In this document: piece by piece, positions 25,332 through 34,076 of the stretch | How the letters are laid out: each line of letters starts with the position of its first letter | Numbering within the stretch: position 1 is the first letter of the stretch | NCBI GenBank assembly: GCA_031119475.1 | Contig: JAVHXV010000004.1 | Coordinates: 1 to 64,000, forward strand | Reading direction: 5' to 3' | DNA: 64,000 nucleotides | From: Pedobacter sp. | GTDB lineage: Bacteria > Bacteroidota > Bacteroidia > Sphingobacteriales > Sphingobacteriaceae | Position numbers and translations under genes: made by a program | Notes under the pieces: generated by a model | Told to the model about the DNA's origin: nothing | Seen by the model: only the letters and a program-made list of their open reading frames with translations | Databases searched by the model: none

Positions 25332-25760
25332 CTAATGTTGGCGGTCGTCAAAATTCATCATCCATTGGATGCCGAATTTATCAGTCAGCATGCCAAAGTA
25401 TGCACCCCAGAACATGGTCTGCAGTGGCATCTGGATAGTTCCTCCTTCGGCCAAACCTGCAAATAGGCGATCAGCTTCGTCCCTGCTATCTGCATCTACA
25501 CTGATGGACATATTGGTTCCGGTAATTACTTGAGGCATCACAGAGGGAACATCGGTGCCCATCAGTAAACTATGCTTCCCAATTGGCAGGGCTACGTGCA
25601 TGATCCCTTTATGTTCTCCTTCGGGAAGCCCTTCACAAGCTCCAGGATTGTCTTCAAATCGTGATAACAGCTGAAATTCGCCGCCGAATACAGATTTGTA
25701 AAAACTGAAAGCTTCTTCAGTGTTGCCATTAAAATTTAAATAGGTGTTTAGTAAGGCCAT
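25332..25760 (-). CDS. VOC-family protein (PhnB/glyoxalase-like)
   Basis: This 142-residue protein has the PhnB-like VOC fold: TYLNFNGNTEEAFSFYKSVFGGEFQ at the N-terminus, HVALPIGKHSLLMGTDV, and MFWGAYFGMLTDKFGIQWMMNF at the end. These proteins form a two-module beta-alpha-beta dimer and are often annotated as 3-demethylubiquinone methyltransferase-like or glyoxalase-like; catalytic function is unproven. It begins a small minus-strand cluster. Confidence 0.88.
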   Translation of the reverse strand: MALLNTYLNFNGNTEEAFSFYKSVFGGEFQLLSRFEDNPGACEGLPEGEHKGIMHVALPIGKHSLLMGTDVPSVMPQVITGTNMSISVDADSRDEADRLFAGLAEGGTIQMPLQTMFWGAYFGMLTDKFGIQWMMNFDDRQH

Positions 25761-25766
25761 AGTAGT

Positions 25767-25814
25767 AGGTGTTTAGGTGTTTAGATGTTTGGTTGGTTAG
25801 GTGGTTAGTTTGAG
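25767..25814. repeat. 8-bp periodic array, 6 units
   Basis: AGGTGTTT, AGATGTTT and GGTTGGTT octads in register lie immediately upstream of the VOC gene. The same words form the array at 56785-56864. Confidence 0.85.
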
Positions 25815-25825
25815 TTTTTAAAATA

Positions 25826-25849
25826 CCCTTCAACAGGCTCAGGGTGACA
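25826..25849. repeat. Dispersed 24-bp word CCCTTCAACAGG..., copy 1
   Basis: CCCTTCAACAGGCTCAGGGT plus GACA matches the reverse complement of 50153-50176 at 23 of 24 positions. The word resembles a CTTCGACAGGCTCAGGGTGACA sequence that I recall as dispersed in many unrelated bacterial genomes. Confidence 0.8.
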
Positions 25850-25866
25850 CGCTGCCTTTTGAACAG

Positions 25867-26400
25867 CTATGATCCTGACAGATTGCGCCTGATATTCATT
25901 AAACTCTGTTCCATGTCTTTCCCCAAAAGGCTGTCTGAAACCAGGTTGAATAAAGTCATGGGAAATTTATTTTTTCCAGTCATCTTCCATTTAACCAAGG
26001 TCTGGTCGGTTCCAACACTGTCTGCGCTCATTTCTGTTTGCCCGACGCTTTTAAATGGCCTTTCAAACCTGATCTCAATCTGTGTGCTTCGGCCCTCATC
26101 GACCCCTATGATTTCCTGCTCGCCTTTGCCCGCCTGCTTCTTCCCTTCCCATTCACATAAAAATCCGATCTGGCCATCAGTTCCGGTATATTTTATTTTG
26201 TTTGTAGGATCTTTCATTACCCAGACCGAATATTCTTCCTGATTTCGCATCAGCTTGATGTAATCAAAAACCTCTCGCTGTGGACGGTCAATGACCAATT
26301 CACGTTCAATGGAATATTCGGCTTTTGTAACCAAGGCCAGAAAAAGTAGAAATACCACGATAATGGCAATGATCAAGAGTATAGTCAATAAAATGTTCAT
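25867..26400 (-). CDS. Membrane-anchored SRPBCC family protein
   Basis: This 177-residue protein begins with a hydrophobic anchor (ILLTILLIIAIIVVFLLFLALV, residues 3-24) followed by a polyketide-cyclase/START-like domain: YSIERELVIDRPQREVFDYIKLMRNQEEYSVWV and IEIRFERPFKSVGQTEMSADSVG. This anchored architecture is common in Bacteroidota, with ligand unknown. It lies in a run of small minus-strand genes (VOC, SRPBCC, two DinB) that could be cotranscribed. Confidence 0.88.
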   Translation of the reverse strand: MNILLTILLIIAIIVVFLLFLALVTKAEYSIERELVIDRPQREVFDYIKLMRNQEEYSVWVMKDPTNKIKYTGTDGQIGFLCEWEGKKQAGKGEQEIIGVDEGRSTQIEIRFERPFKSVGQTEMSADSVGTDQTLVKWKMTGKNKFPMTLFNLVSDSLLGKDMEQSLMNIRRNLSGS

Positions 26401-26441
26401 GTCAATTTCTTTAATTTAAATGATATGATGCAGCAATGTCA

Positions 26442-26954
26442 TTAAGATACTTTTAAAAATGCGGCAATGTTCTTTAATTGATGATGGTGTCGCTGTGCAT
26501 GATAGATTACAAAATAGATAGCTTCAAACCTCGTTAAATGCCCCATGTTCGGTAGTTCCATTCCAAGGCAAAGTTGGTCGAGCTGCAAGGAAGGAATGGC
26601 TTCCATCATCGCTGTATTGATCTTATCCAATAGGGCCAAGTGTGCATCCTTGTCATAATCTCTAGCTTCAGGCAGGATGAAATCGGGCGATTTTAACTTT
26701 GAATTAAAATTAAGGAAGATTTCCTTGATGACCGGAATTTGTTGATCAAATGGCCTATCTGTATCCTTGGTTTCACCATTCAATACCTGCACAAAACCTT
26801 GGCTCGCCAAAACAATGTGCTGTACGACCTGCCCGGCTGTCCAACTGTTTTCGAATGGAACTTTATTGTACGTAGCTGCATCGAATTTGGCAACGGTTGC
26901 CATGAAACCATCAAAAGTTTCCTTAACCTCCTGTATCAATAGATCTTTGTTCAT
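26442..26954 (-). CDS. DinB-family four-helix protein
   Basis: This 170-residue four-helix-bundle protein has the DinB-like metal-ligand positions: NSWTAGQVVQHIVLASQGF with a first histidine, and YFVIYHAQRHHHQLKNI with later histidines. DinB/YfiT proteins include thiol-dependent S-transferases and hydrolases; function of this member is unknown. It is followed and preceded by another DinB-like gene with a two-base gap, so the pair is probably cotranscribed. Confidence 0.85.
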   Translation of the reverse strand: MNKDLLIQEVKETFDGFMATVAKFDAATYNKVPFENSWTAGQVVQHIVLASQGFVQVLNGETKDTDRPFDQQIPVIKEIFLNFNSKLKSPDFILPEARDYDKDAHLALLDKINTAMMEAIPSLQLDQLCLGMELPNMGHLTRFEAIYFVIYHAQRHHHQLKNIAAFLKVS

Positions 26955-26956
26955 GT

Positions 26957-27451
26957 TTACATATAGTTAATGGGATCGTAATTTAATAATCGGCGCCACA
27001 AGGCGATCTGGCCAATACAATTGGCTTCGCGATAGGTATCGAAAGAAACCATTTCGTATATCGAAAAGCTCATGCCCGGAAAATTCAGGACCTCATCTAA
27101 CTTTTCATCGCTTGCCTCCAATAATTTTGCCCTCAGCAGTGGCGAAATCTTTTCCCAATCCTGGCGATAGACGTCCAAAGATGGATAGGTTACATCAGCC
27201 TGGATGCCTTTATGATCTGCAAAAAGCTCATGCGAAGCAGATTTTAATTCCAATCCGAAGATCTGAGCCAGCTCAAACCGTTCCTGCACCAAGCTCCCTG
27301 CCAGCCAGGCAATATGGTTTGCTTTTGTATCCAAACGTTTTGAGGCATCGGCAGTCGAAATTCCTTCAATTGCACGTGGAAAATAGGTAGTATGAAGATC
27401 ATAAAGGACGATCAGGCCATGCATCCTACTGCTTTTAGTTTTAATTTCCAT
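26957..27451 (-). CDS. DinB-like protein, last metal ligand apparently absent
   Basis: This 164-residue helical protein shows the DinB pattern (TKANHIAWLAGSLVQERFELA, then YEMVSFDTYREANCIGQIALWRRLL). The position that is His in the typical HYREHxGQI stretch reads DTYREANCIGQI, so the metal site looks incomplete. It is adjacent to a second DinB gene (two-base gap) and divergent from the GlxA regulator. Role unknown; it may be an inactive partner of its neighbour. Confidence 0.75.
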   Translation of the reverse strand: MEIKTKSSRMHGLIVLYDLHTTYFPRAIEGISTADASKRLDTKANHIAWLAGSLVQERFELAQIFGLELKSASHELFADHKGIQADVTYPSLDVYRQDWEKISPLLRAKLLEASDEKLDEVLNFPGMSFSIYEMVSFDTYREANCIGQIALWRRLLNYDPINYM

Positions 27452-27574
27452 TGTTTTCTGAATTTGTTGAGACTAAGGTACGGTTACTTCCTGTTAAATT
27501 TGACCGCCATAAATGTCAACCTTAGGGGGCAAATGCGACAAAATTTATATCTTTAGTTAACTAACTATCCTGAC

Positions 27575-28543
27575 ATGAAAAAATTGGGCGTACTCTTGAC
27601 CAGAAATTATAAACTGCTGAGCGTTGCAGCAATCCTGGAAGTATTTGAAACCGTAAACCAGTATGATCGGGCGGCAGGTGATGGGGATAGCTTCGAGTTG
27701 CATTTGTTGACAAGCCATCCAAGCAGCAAAGTTCCACATCCGGTATTTCACTATCCGGTGACCAACATCCAGGATGCCAGCCCAATGGACCTGATCCTGA
27801 TCCCGGCGTTTACTTCCGAGAATATAGCTGAAACCTTAAAGCAGAATGGTGGCTGCATCCCACACCTCATCCAACAATACCACAATGGTGCAAGTGTGGC
27901 TACCTTTTGTACCGGCGCCTTCCTTTTGGGAGCGAGCGGATTGCTGAATGGCCGAATTGCGACCACACACGTAGATGCCAGTCATGGTTTCGCCCATGCT
28001 TTTCCAGCGGTGAGATTAAGGCCAGATAAGACCGTAACACAAGATGGAAGGCTCTATACCAGTGGAGGTGCAACTTCCTCATTTCATTTGTTGCTGCACT
28101 TGGTACAGGAAAACTGTGGTGCAGATATGGCCATTCGGATTGCAAAAGTCTTTGCGATCGATATGGACAGGCAGAGCCAATCTTATTTCAGTACTTTCCA
28201 GCCTTCGAGGAACCACCATGACGAACTGGTGGCCAATGCACAAAAAAAGATCGAAAGCAACTATCAGGAAGCATCTACCATCGAGGAACTGATCAAAGAC
28301 CTTCCCTCTAGCCGAAGAAATATTGTTAGGCGTTTTAAACAGATTACCGGCATCACACCTATCGAATACCTGCAACAGACCAGGATTGAGGCCGCCAAAA
28401 AATTACTGGAACAAACTGGTCAACAAATGACAGAGATTATCTTTAATTCTGGATACAATGACCCCAAGGCCTTTAGAAAAGTTTTCAAAAAAAGTGTCGG
28501 AATGACACCCTCACAATACCGCGAGAAGTTTCAGGTCAGGTAA
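27575..28543 (+). CDS. GlxA-type AraC regulator with DJ-1/PfpI domain
   Basis: This 322-residue protein joins a DJ-1/PfpI-like domain (about 1-190, with the elbow motif ATFCTGAFLLGASGLLNGR) to a C-terminal AraC helix-turn-helix pair (about 215-320, STIEELIKDLPSSRRNIVRRFKQITGITPIEYLQQTR and FNSGYNDPKAFRKVFKKSVGMTPSQYRE). Regulators of this type sense small metabolites with the DJ-1 domain. It is divergent from the DinB pair and so may control it. Its stop abuts that of the GH97 gene on the opposite strand. Confidence 0.92.
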   Translation: MKKLGVLLTRNYKLLSVAAILEVFETVNQYDRAAGDGDSFELHLLTSHPSSKVPHPVFHYPVTNIQDASPMDLILIPAFTSENIAETLKQNGGCIPHLIQQYHNGASVATFCTGAFLLGASGLLNGRIATTHVDASHGFAHAFPAVRLRPDKTVTQDGRLYTSGGATSSFHLLLHLVQENCGADMAIRIAKVFAIDMDRQSQSYFSTFQPSRNHHDELVANAQKKIESNYQEASTIEELIKDLPSSRRNIVRRFKQITGITPIEYLQQTRIEAAKKLLEQTGQQMTEIIFNSGYNDPKAFRKVFKKSVGMTPSQYREKFQVR

Positions 28544-30529
28544 CTAATTTCTCTTCGTTAACCGCATGGCCTGTCCACCTCCCTGTTGCATATCGACAGA
28601 TAGTATGTCTTTGTTGGTAACCACTTTAACATGCTTGACCAAAAAATTTGGATCATCCGCAGTTGCGGCCGAGTCTTCATAGATTTCAGCTTCATATTCC
28701 CCGTCAGGTAGGAAATTGAGTGAAAGCTTGATATTGCGTACTGTACTATTATTGATCGTCCCGATGTACCAGTCATTTCCCTTTCTACGGGCGATACTCA
28801 GGTAGCCATCTACCTTGGCGTCAAGAACTTTAGTTTCGTCCCAAGTAGTGGGCACCTTTTTTAAAAAGTCAAAGCCCATCTTTCCCTCATAGGCCTCAGG
28901 ATAATCGGCCACCATGTTGAGATAGCTTTCCATCACTACGTACATGGCCAACATATGGGTCCGTGTGCCGATCATCATGGGCCTGATATAATGTGTCTTG
29001 AAATTTTCTGGCTTTACGGCTCTAAATCCGCCGAGATGATAATCGGCCGCGCCTGCAAGAAGTCTTGTAAATGCAATATCAAGATCATGCTCTGGACTGA
29101 TACCTACTTTTCTCCATTTGTTCTGTTCGTAGTTATAGGTACCCTCACGTGTAAATTCATTTGGATAGGTACGGGAAAGCCCAGTAGGTTTGTAAGCGCC
29201 ATGAAATTGTATAAACAGATGATGTGCGGCTGCCCTTTCCAATATCTCTTCCTGAATCCTGACCATTTCCTGATCATCACGGTCTAAAAAGTCTACCATC
29301 ATTCCTTTTATCCCCCACTTTTCAAATTGGATAAATGCAGCTTCCAATTGTGGATACAAGGCTTTCCAATTTACCCATACATGGATGCCCACATTTTTAC
29401 TTTTGGCATAATCACAGATCTGCTGCATATCCAACGAAGCAATTGTTTTGGTCACGTCGGCATAGGTACCTTGATGACCATAATTTGGCCAATCGTTAGG
29501 ATACCAGGCAAATCCACCATATCCGATCACAGAATGGTATTCGATGTGATTGCGTGCGCAAAAATCGATGTAGTATTTATTGGTTTCAAAGTTGGCCCCA
29601 GGCACAAACGAAGTATCTGGCAATACGTCACCATTCCACCAATGAAAGGAAGTCTTGCCAGGCTTGAGCCAAGAGGTGTCTTTGATTTTCGATGCTTCAT
29701 TTAGGCTGGTGATCATATTGCTTTCGATGAGTGTGCCTATTCGGTCGCCGATAAGCATCACCCGCCATGGTGTCTGGTGCGGTAACTGTGCTTTTACCTT
29801 AACGGCTGTCTGTCCCTGCCAGGGCGAGAGGAAAGTCTGGAGCACGCCATCTTTTTTAGAAAGGTACATACCTGCATAATCTCTCAGGTTAGCCTCCGTC
29901 ACTGCCATATATACCTGATCAGGGAATTCGAACAGCGTTGGAAGATCAAGGAGCTCGCCTGCCTTCAACTGGTCAAGGGCCACTTTTTGATAAAGTCCCT
30001 CATGGCTATTGTTGTAAGTCTTGAATGAAAGTGCCCTGGTTTTAGGATTGCCCATGATACGAAATTCCGTCAGCTCATCGGTAAGGGTGTAGGACGACCA
30101 ATGTTCCTGTTTAGGAAATTCATATCGAAAAGCCAATCCGTCATTGAAAGCCCTCACCATAAGGTTTATTTGTCTTCCATTTGGCCGATTTTCAATCAAT
30201 GGGATGATTACCTGACGGTACTTGTGGTGCACGCTCGATGTTTTGCCCACGGGCAGCGTATAAATTTCTTCACCAGTAGAAAATTTAGCCGCTATAACCT
30301 TGAGGTTTGCACCAAAGTGGCCATTCTCCTTGAACACGAGACCTAATTTAGAATCAGAGATCAGCACCTTTTGCTTATAGCGCAGCTGATAGCTAGGTCC
30401 AGATGGACTGTGAGAGAATTTAAAGCTGACCTGGCCATTTGGCGATGTCAGTGAAACGGTCTGCTGAGATTTGGCAACAATTGGAAAAACCAGAACGGCA
30501 ATTAAACAAAATCGGAGTACAATTTTCAT
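28544..30529 (-). CDS. Glycoside hydrolase family 97 (SusB-like)
   Basis: This 661-residue enzyme has a signal peptide (MKIVLRFCLIAVLVFPIVAKS), an N-terminal beta-sandwich (GH97_N, about 25-285), a TIM barrel with HVWVNWKALY and KGMMVDFLDRDDQEMV, then QFHGAYKPTGLSRTYPNEFTREG, and a C-terminal beta domain. Members hydrolyse alpha-glucosidic or alpha-galactosidic bonds in the periplasm. Whether it inverts or retains needs structural alignment of the acid/base and nucleophile positions. It is not in a SusC/SusD locus here. The stop abuts glxA, with no room for a terminator. Confidence 0.93.
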   Translation of the reverse strand: MKIVLRFCLIAVLVFPIVAKSQQTVSLTSPNGQVSFKFSHSPSGPSYQLRYKQKVLISDSKLGLVFKENGHFGANLKVIAAKFSTGEEIYTLPVGKTSSVHHKYRQVIIPLIENRPNGRQINLMVRAFNDGLAFRYEFPKQEHWSSYTLTDELTEFRIMGNPKTRALSFKTYNNSHEGLYQKVALDQLKAGELLDLPTLFEFPDQVYMAVTEANLRDYAGMYLSKKDGVLQTFLSPWQGQTAVKVKAQLPHQTPWRVMLIGDRIGTLIESNMITSLNEASKIKDTSWLKPGKTSFHWWNGDVLPDTSFVPGANFETNKYYIDFCARNHIEYHSVIGYGGFAWYPNDWPNYGHQGTYADVTKTIASLDMQQICDYAKSKNVGIHVWVNWKALYPQLEAAFIQFEKWGIKGMMVDFLDRDDQEMVRIQEEILERAAAHHLFIQFHGAYKPTGLSRTYPNEFTREGTYNYEQNKWRKVGISPEHDLDIAFTRLLAGAADYHLGGFRAVKPENFKTHYIRPMMIGTRTHMLAMYVVMESYLNMVADYPEAYEGKMGFDFLKKVPTTWDETKVLDAKVDGYLSIARRKGNDWYIGTINNSTVRNIKLSLNFLPDGEYEAEIYEDSAATADDPNFLVKHVKVVTNKDILSVDMQQGGGQAMRLTKRN

Positions 30530-30627
30530 CGGTAAACATTTATCTGATAAACATACATTTTTTTAGACCGTCATGAAAAACAATTCGCTCTCCTCTGTGT
30601 TATACCAAAAATTTAACGTGACTTTCT

Positions 30628-31017
30628 ATGTTGCACATCAGGACTTTAGCCTTAGATCATCCTTACTTAACAAACTCAGTGAGCTGCAGATATATTTTGG
30701 AGAACACTGATCATTATCTTATCGAAACAAATAATGTTACCGAAGAAGATGCTTTGGGACATTCCGAGTGGCTGAAGGTGAGCAAAGACCTCCAAAAAAT
30801 CGAAGCATTGAACCTTAGGGCTATCGATTCTTCAAGGGAGGTTGAAGAACGTTTTTTTGAGGAAGGTTACCTTAAGTTCAATGTGAATACTGGTATTTTT
30901 ATTGAAAAATTTAATTCTGGACAGCATCAATATCAGTTGAAGGGCCCAGAAATTGAGCAGTTACTTTTACCAGTCCTGCAAACCTATTTCTCTAATAGTA
31001 GGGCAATACTCAACTAA
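30628..31017 (+). CDS. Unknown protein, paralogue of the next gene
   Basis: This 129-residue protein shares the core WLKVSKDLQKIEALNLRAID... and EERFFEEGYLKF...GIFIEKFNSGQHQ with the gene 76 bases downstream (EERYFEEGFLKF...GTYIEKYNSAQHP). The pair is a tandem duplication of a small mixed alpha/beta domain of no family I recognise. There is no signal peptide. The true start could be one of several; the first ATG gives a poorly conserved 20-residue extension. It is divergent from GH97. Confidence 0.7.
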   Translation: MLHIRTLALDHPYLTNSVSCRYILENTDHYLIETNNVTEEDALGHSEWLKVSKDLQKIEALNLRAIDSSREVEERFFEEGYLKFNVNTGIFIEKFNSGQHQYQLKGPEIEQLLLPVLQTYFSNSRAILN

Positions 31018-31093
31018 ATCACCAAAAATTTCCTGTTGATTTGCAATATGATAGGCAAAATGATTATTTTAGGTCATCATACCAAATCGTATA

Positions 31094-31450
31094 ATGCCTG
31101 TTTTTGAAACCATCTATTTTCTGGAGAATTTTTATCTATATATCATTGAGGTCAAAATAAATGGTTTACCTGAAAATGCCGACGCATCAGAAAAATTCAA
31201 ATGGCTGAGGATCGATAAGGAAACACTGGAAATTACCGGGCTCACCTTTCGTTCAATGGACTCTGGGGCAGAGCTGGAAGAAAGATACTTTGAGGAAGGT
31301 TTCCTAAAGTTTAATCAAGACATCGGTACGTACATCGAAAAATACAATTCCGCACAGCATCCTTTAGATAACCGCAAAGATTTTAAGGTGCCAACTTTAC
31401 TTTACAATGCAATAGAAGCCTATCTGAAAGGAAATCCTTTTACGATCTAA
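31094..31450 (+). CDS. Unknown protein, paralogue of the previous gene
   Basis: This 118-residue protein starts MPVFETIYFLENFYLYIIEV, followed by the shared core KWLRIDKETLEITGLTFRSMD and EERYFEEGFLKFNQD. Similarity to its neighbour extends over about 100 residues, which supports both as genuine genes. The function is unknown and no membrane segment or catalytic motif is visible. It is convergent with the stressosome-like operon. Confidence 0.75.
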   Translation: MPVFETIYFLENFYLYIIEVKINGLPENADASEKFKWLRIDKETLEITGLTFRSMDSGAELEERYFEEGFLKFNQDIGTYIEKYNSAQHPLDNRKDFKVPTLLYNAIEAYLKGNPFTI

Positions 31451-31472
31451 CTTCTAAACGAAGCTTCAATAG

Positions 31473-32666
31473 CTATTTGCGGGGAATGGAGATGTGGAAA
31501 ATTGATCCTTTCCCATCGGTACTTTCGGCCCAGATTTTCCCGCCATGATCTACCACAATTTTGGAAGTGATATACAATCCCATCCCCAATCCCGGATGGG
31601 TGGTCATGACTTCCTTATTCCGATAGAATTTTTCAAAGATCAGGCCCAAGGTTTCGGGCGACATGCCTATTCCTTCATCACTGACCGACACGATAGCGAA
31701 ATTATTTTCAATTTTTGTATCGACGTTGATGCTTGTTCCAGGTGGAGAGTATTTGGCGGCATTGCCCAACAGATTGGTAATCACCTGTTCCATGCGGAGC
31801 TTATCGATACTTACGTGAGTATCCGCGCCAAGATTGAGTACGATCGGGTGTGTAGCATGGGCCTGCGTCAATACGTCTACAATATCTTTCATAAATGCGT
31901 TGAAAGCCATATCTTCACGGTTATAGGTCATTGTACCATTTTCCATCTGCGAAACGTCCATGAGCTGTTGTACCAAAGTCGTCAACTTGGTCGTCTGCTG
32001 GTCAAGTTTGTCTACAATCGAATTGATCTTTGGATCAAAATTGTCATGGTTTTTGACCAGCATCTGCGTGTATGCCTTTAAAATCGTAATCGGGGTTTTG
32101 ATTTCATGGCTGGCAATAGAAATAAATTCACTTTTCTTTTCGTTAATGAATTTTTCGTGCTTGATCTCCAATTCCTGTTCGGAAGTAACCTTGCTCAGGA
32201 AATTCTTTCTGTTCTTGATCTCCTCATAGGCATTTAGGGGTTCTTCTGTAAGGAAGAAAGCCTTAAGGGCAGCGATCTTAAGCGCATCCATGCGCAGGGA
32301 ACGTGGAATGCCCATCGCCATTTCGATCACCGAACTGCCATCCCTGGTTTCAAAAGAAAACTCTGGCACCAGTTTTTGTGCATAGAAAAATCCTTCATCG
32401 TCTTTTTTAAGTTCGGCGATCGGCCCAAAAACAATCACAGCATTTAATGAAAAACGGGGATGCGACCCACTGATGGCCAGTTGTAGGTTGCCCATATTGG
32501 TATGATCGATCACTGTACGCGCTACTTCAGCTACCGCAGTCGCAAAGGCTGTCTGCGTAGCCACAGTAAGCCCAATTTTTTCGGCGACCTTCATTGATCG
32601 CTTATGGGCCAGCACAAGGTCCATCTCATTTTCAAGGGTAATGCTGATGATATCTGTCATTGTCAT
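31473..32666 (-). CDS. Histidine kinase with N-terminal RsbT-like domain
   Basis: This 397-residue protein has an N-terminal segment (about 12-65, EMDLVLAHKRSMKVAEKIGLTVATQTAFATAVAEVARTVID) that aligns with the RsbT core helix and N-box, but without the G1 and G2 motifs of an ATPase. From about 170 it is a histidine kinase: H187 in FISIASHEIKTPITIL, N-box NLLGNAAKYSPPG, G1 VSDEGIGMS and GLGMGLYITSKIV. It is last in the RsbR-S-T operon (ATGA overlap) and is the likely output, coupling the stress module to phosphorelay instead of a sigma-B cascade. No cognate regulator is adjacent. Confidence 0.82.
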   Translation of the reverse strand: MTMTDIISITLENEMDLVLAHKRSMKVAEKIGLTVATQTAFATAVAEVARTVIDHTNMGNLQLAISGSHPRFSLNAVIVFGPIAELKKDDEGFFYAQKLVPEFSFETRDGSSVIEMAMGIPRSLRMDALKIAALKAFFLTEEPLNAYEEIKNRKNFLSKVTSEQELEIKHEKFINEKKSEFISIASHEIKTPITILKAYTQMLVKNHDNFDPKINSIVDKLDQQTTKLTTLVQQLMDVSQMENGTMTYNREDMAFNAFMKDIVDVLTQAHATHPIVLNLGADTHVSIDKLRMEQVITNLLGNAAKYSPPGTSINVDTKIENNFAIVSVSDEGIGMSPETLGLIFEKFYRNKEVMTTHPGLGMGLYITSKIVVDHGGKIWAESTDGKGSIFHISIPRK

Positions 32667-33670
32667 TTGTGTTTGATCACTACTACAGACATGTCGTCGG
32701 TATGGCGTGCATGGTCCTTATAGATTGCTGCTGCCAAAATAGTCGGATCACATTTTTGGATCATCGGATATTTGGCGATATCCCATCTTGTACGAATGCC
32801 ATCAGAAGTCATGACAACCAGGTTATATTGATCAACTGGATACGCCTGAACATTCATCGTATTGGGTATATTATGGCCAATGATCCCATTGTACGACATG
32901 TGGTTCTTTGAGGTGTTAGGTCCGAGCCACCTGACAGCGATATTACCGATCCCGGCGGTAGTCCACTGCTTGGTCCTGACATCAAAGCACACCATGTTGG
33001 CCACCATGCCCCTTGTTTTTTTGATCGATTGGTGCAAGAAGCGCAAGGTTTCGATCAGGTCATTGTCTGGATAGACCTTAAAAGCCTTTTCGGCTTCGTT
33101 TACAGCTTTATTGGCCTCTTCACCATGCCCTAATCCATCACAAAGGATAAATTTGAACAGGTCTTTGGTCGATTTATAGATAAATCCATCACCACTTGTG
33201 GTTTCCCCAGGCTTGGAAATGACCAATGGTCTTATGGTTAACGGGGATATAGACTTAGCGGGTTCCTTAACATAGATCCTGCTGAGCAGGATTGTTCCCC
33301 AGCCTTGCAACGAATAGATATCAAAGGTATCAGATAGGCGTTTGATACTGCCCAGGCCATGTCCCATTGTATTTGAGGATGAGTAGCCATCCTGCATGAT
33401 CCTGGTGGTATTGGCAATACCCGGCCCATTGTCGATGCAGATAATCTCTACATAAGGATTTCCGCCTTCATTGAAGGTGCCCAGCAATATTTCGCCATCA
33501 ACGGCATATTTATGCAGGTTACTTGTGATTTCAGCTACGATCAGGTCAATTTCGGCTGCTTTTTTTTCACCAATGCCCAGTTCAATCGATGTTTTGTGGA
33601 TTTCTTTTTTGATGAGCGAAAAATAACTCCTGTCACCTGCCGAAAATCTGATGTGCGTTGCGTCAACCAT
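32663..33670 (-). CDS. RsbT/RsbW-like ATPase fused to PP2C (SpoIIE/RsbX-like) phosphatase
   Basis: This 335-residue protein has an N-terminal GHKL kinase-like domain (about 1-140: N-box IVAEITSNLHKYA with E47 and N51, G1 IDNGPGI, G2 GHGLGSIKRLSDTFDIYS) and a C-terminal PP2C domain (about 150-335: FILCDGLGHGEEANKAV with metal-binding D178, VVMTSDGIRTRW, DDMSVVVI). In stressosome systems RsbX dephosphorylates RsbR and RsbS to reset the complex; here kinase and phosphatase are combined. It overlaps the RsbT-like gene by eight bases and the following kinase by four. Confidence 0.85.
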   Translation of the reverse strand: MVDATHIRFSAGDRSYFSLIKKEIHKTSIELGIGEKKAAEIDLIVAEITSNLHKYAVDGEILLGTFNEGGNPYVEIICIDNGPGIANTTRIMQDGYSSSNTMGHGLGSIKRLSDTFDIYSLQGWGTILLSRIYVKEPAKSISPLTIRPLVISKPGETTSGDGFIYKSTKDLFKFILCDGLGHGEEANKAVNEAEKAFKVYPDNDLIETLRFLHQSIKKTRGMVANMVCFDVRTKQWTTAGIGNIAVRWLGPNTSKNHMSYNGIIGHNIPNTMNVQAYPVDQYNLVVMTSDGIRTRWDIAKYPMIQKCDPTILAAAIYKDHARHTDDMSVVVIKHK

Positions 33671-34076
33671 TGGCCCACTTTAAGATCATCACTGTTGTAC
33701 CCTCTCCCACCTTGCTTTTAATGTCGAATTCATTCACTAATCTTTTTGCGCCCGGAAGGCCAAGCCCCAAGCTCCTGCCAGTAGAAAAACCATCGCGCAT
33801 GGCCTGTTGGATATCGGGGATACCTGGTCCCTGATCAACAAAAGTAAGCCTAACGCCATTGTCACGCCCCCGCGAAACCACTTCAACCAAACATGTCCCC
33901 CCGTTACCATAACGGAGCATGTTCCGCAACAGTTCGCTGGCTGCCGTAATGAGTTTCGTCTGATTGACCAGGCCCATCTTGATCTTTACAGCAACCTCTT
34001 TTACACGGTTGCGGAGCAATACGACGTCCTGTTCCCTCAGCACCTGTATATTGTCCTTACTCAGCGATAGGACCAT
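33663..34076 (-). CDS. rsbT: RsbT-like serine/threonine kinase (switch kinase)
   Basis: The domain is a GHKL anti-sigma-type kinase: AASELLRNMLRYGNGG (N-box), VDQGPGIPDI (G1), and GRSLGLGLPGAKRLVNEFDIKS (G2). RsbT phosphorylates RsbR and RsbS and is released to activate its target. The track start at 34118 adds MALISRIPKKKPKK, which lies inside the RsbS gene; ATG at 34076 (MVLSLSKDNIQVL) matches family length and still overlaps RsbS by 20 bases. Order R-S-T is as in Bacillus. No rsbU, rsbV, rsbW or sigB is in the window. Confidence 0.88.
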   Translation of the reverse strand: MVLSLSKDNIQVLREQDVVLLRNRVKEVAVKIKMGLVNQTKLITAASELLRNMLRYGNGGTCLVEVVSRGRDNGVRLTFVDQGPGIPDIQQAMRDGFSTGRSLGLGLPGAKRLVNEFDIKSKVGEGTTVMILKWANG

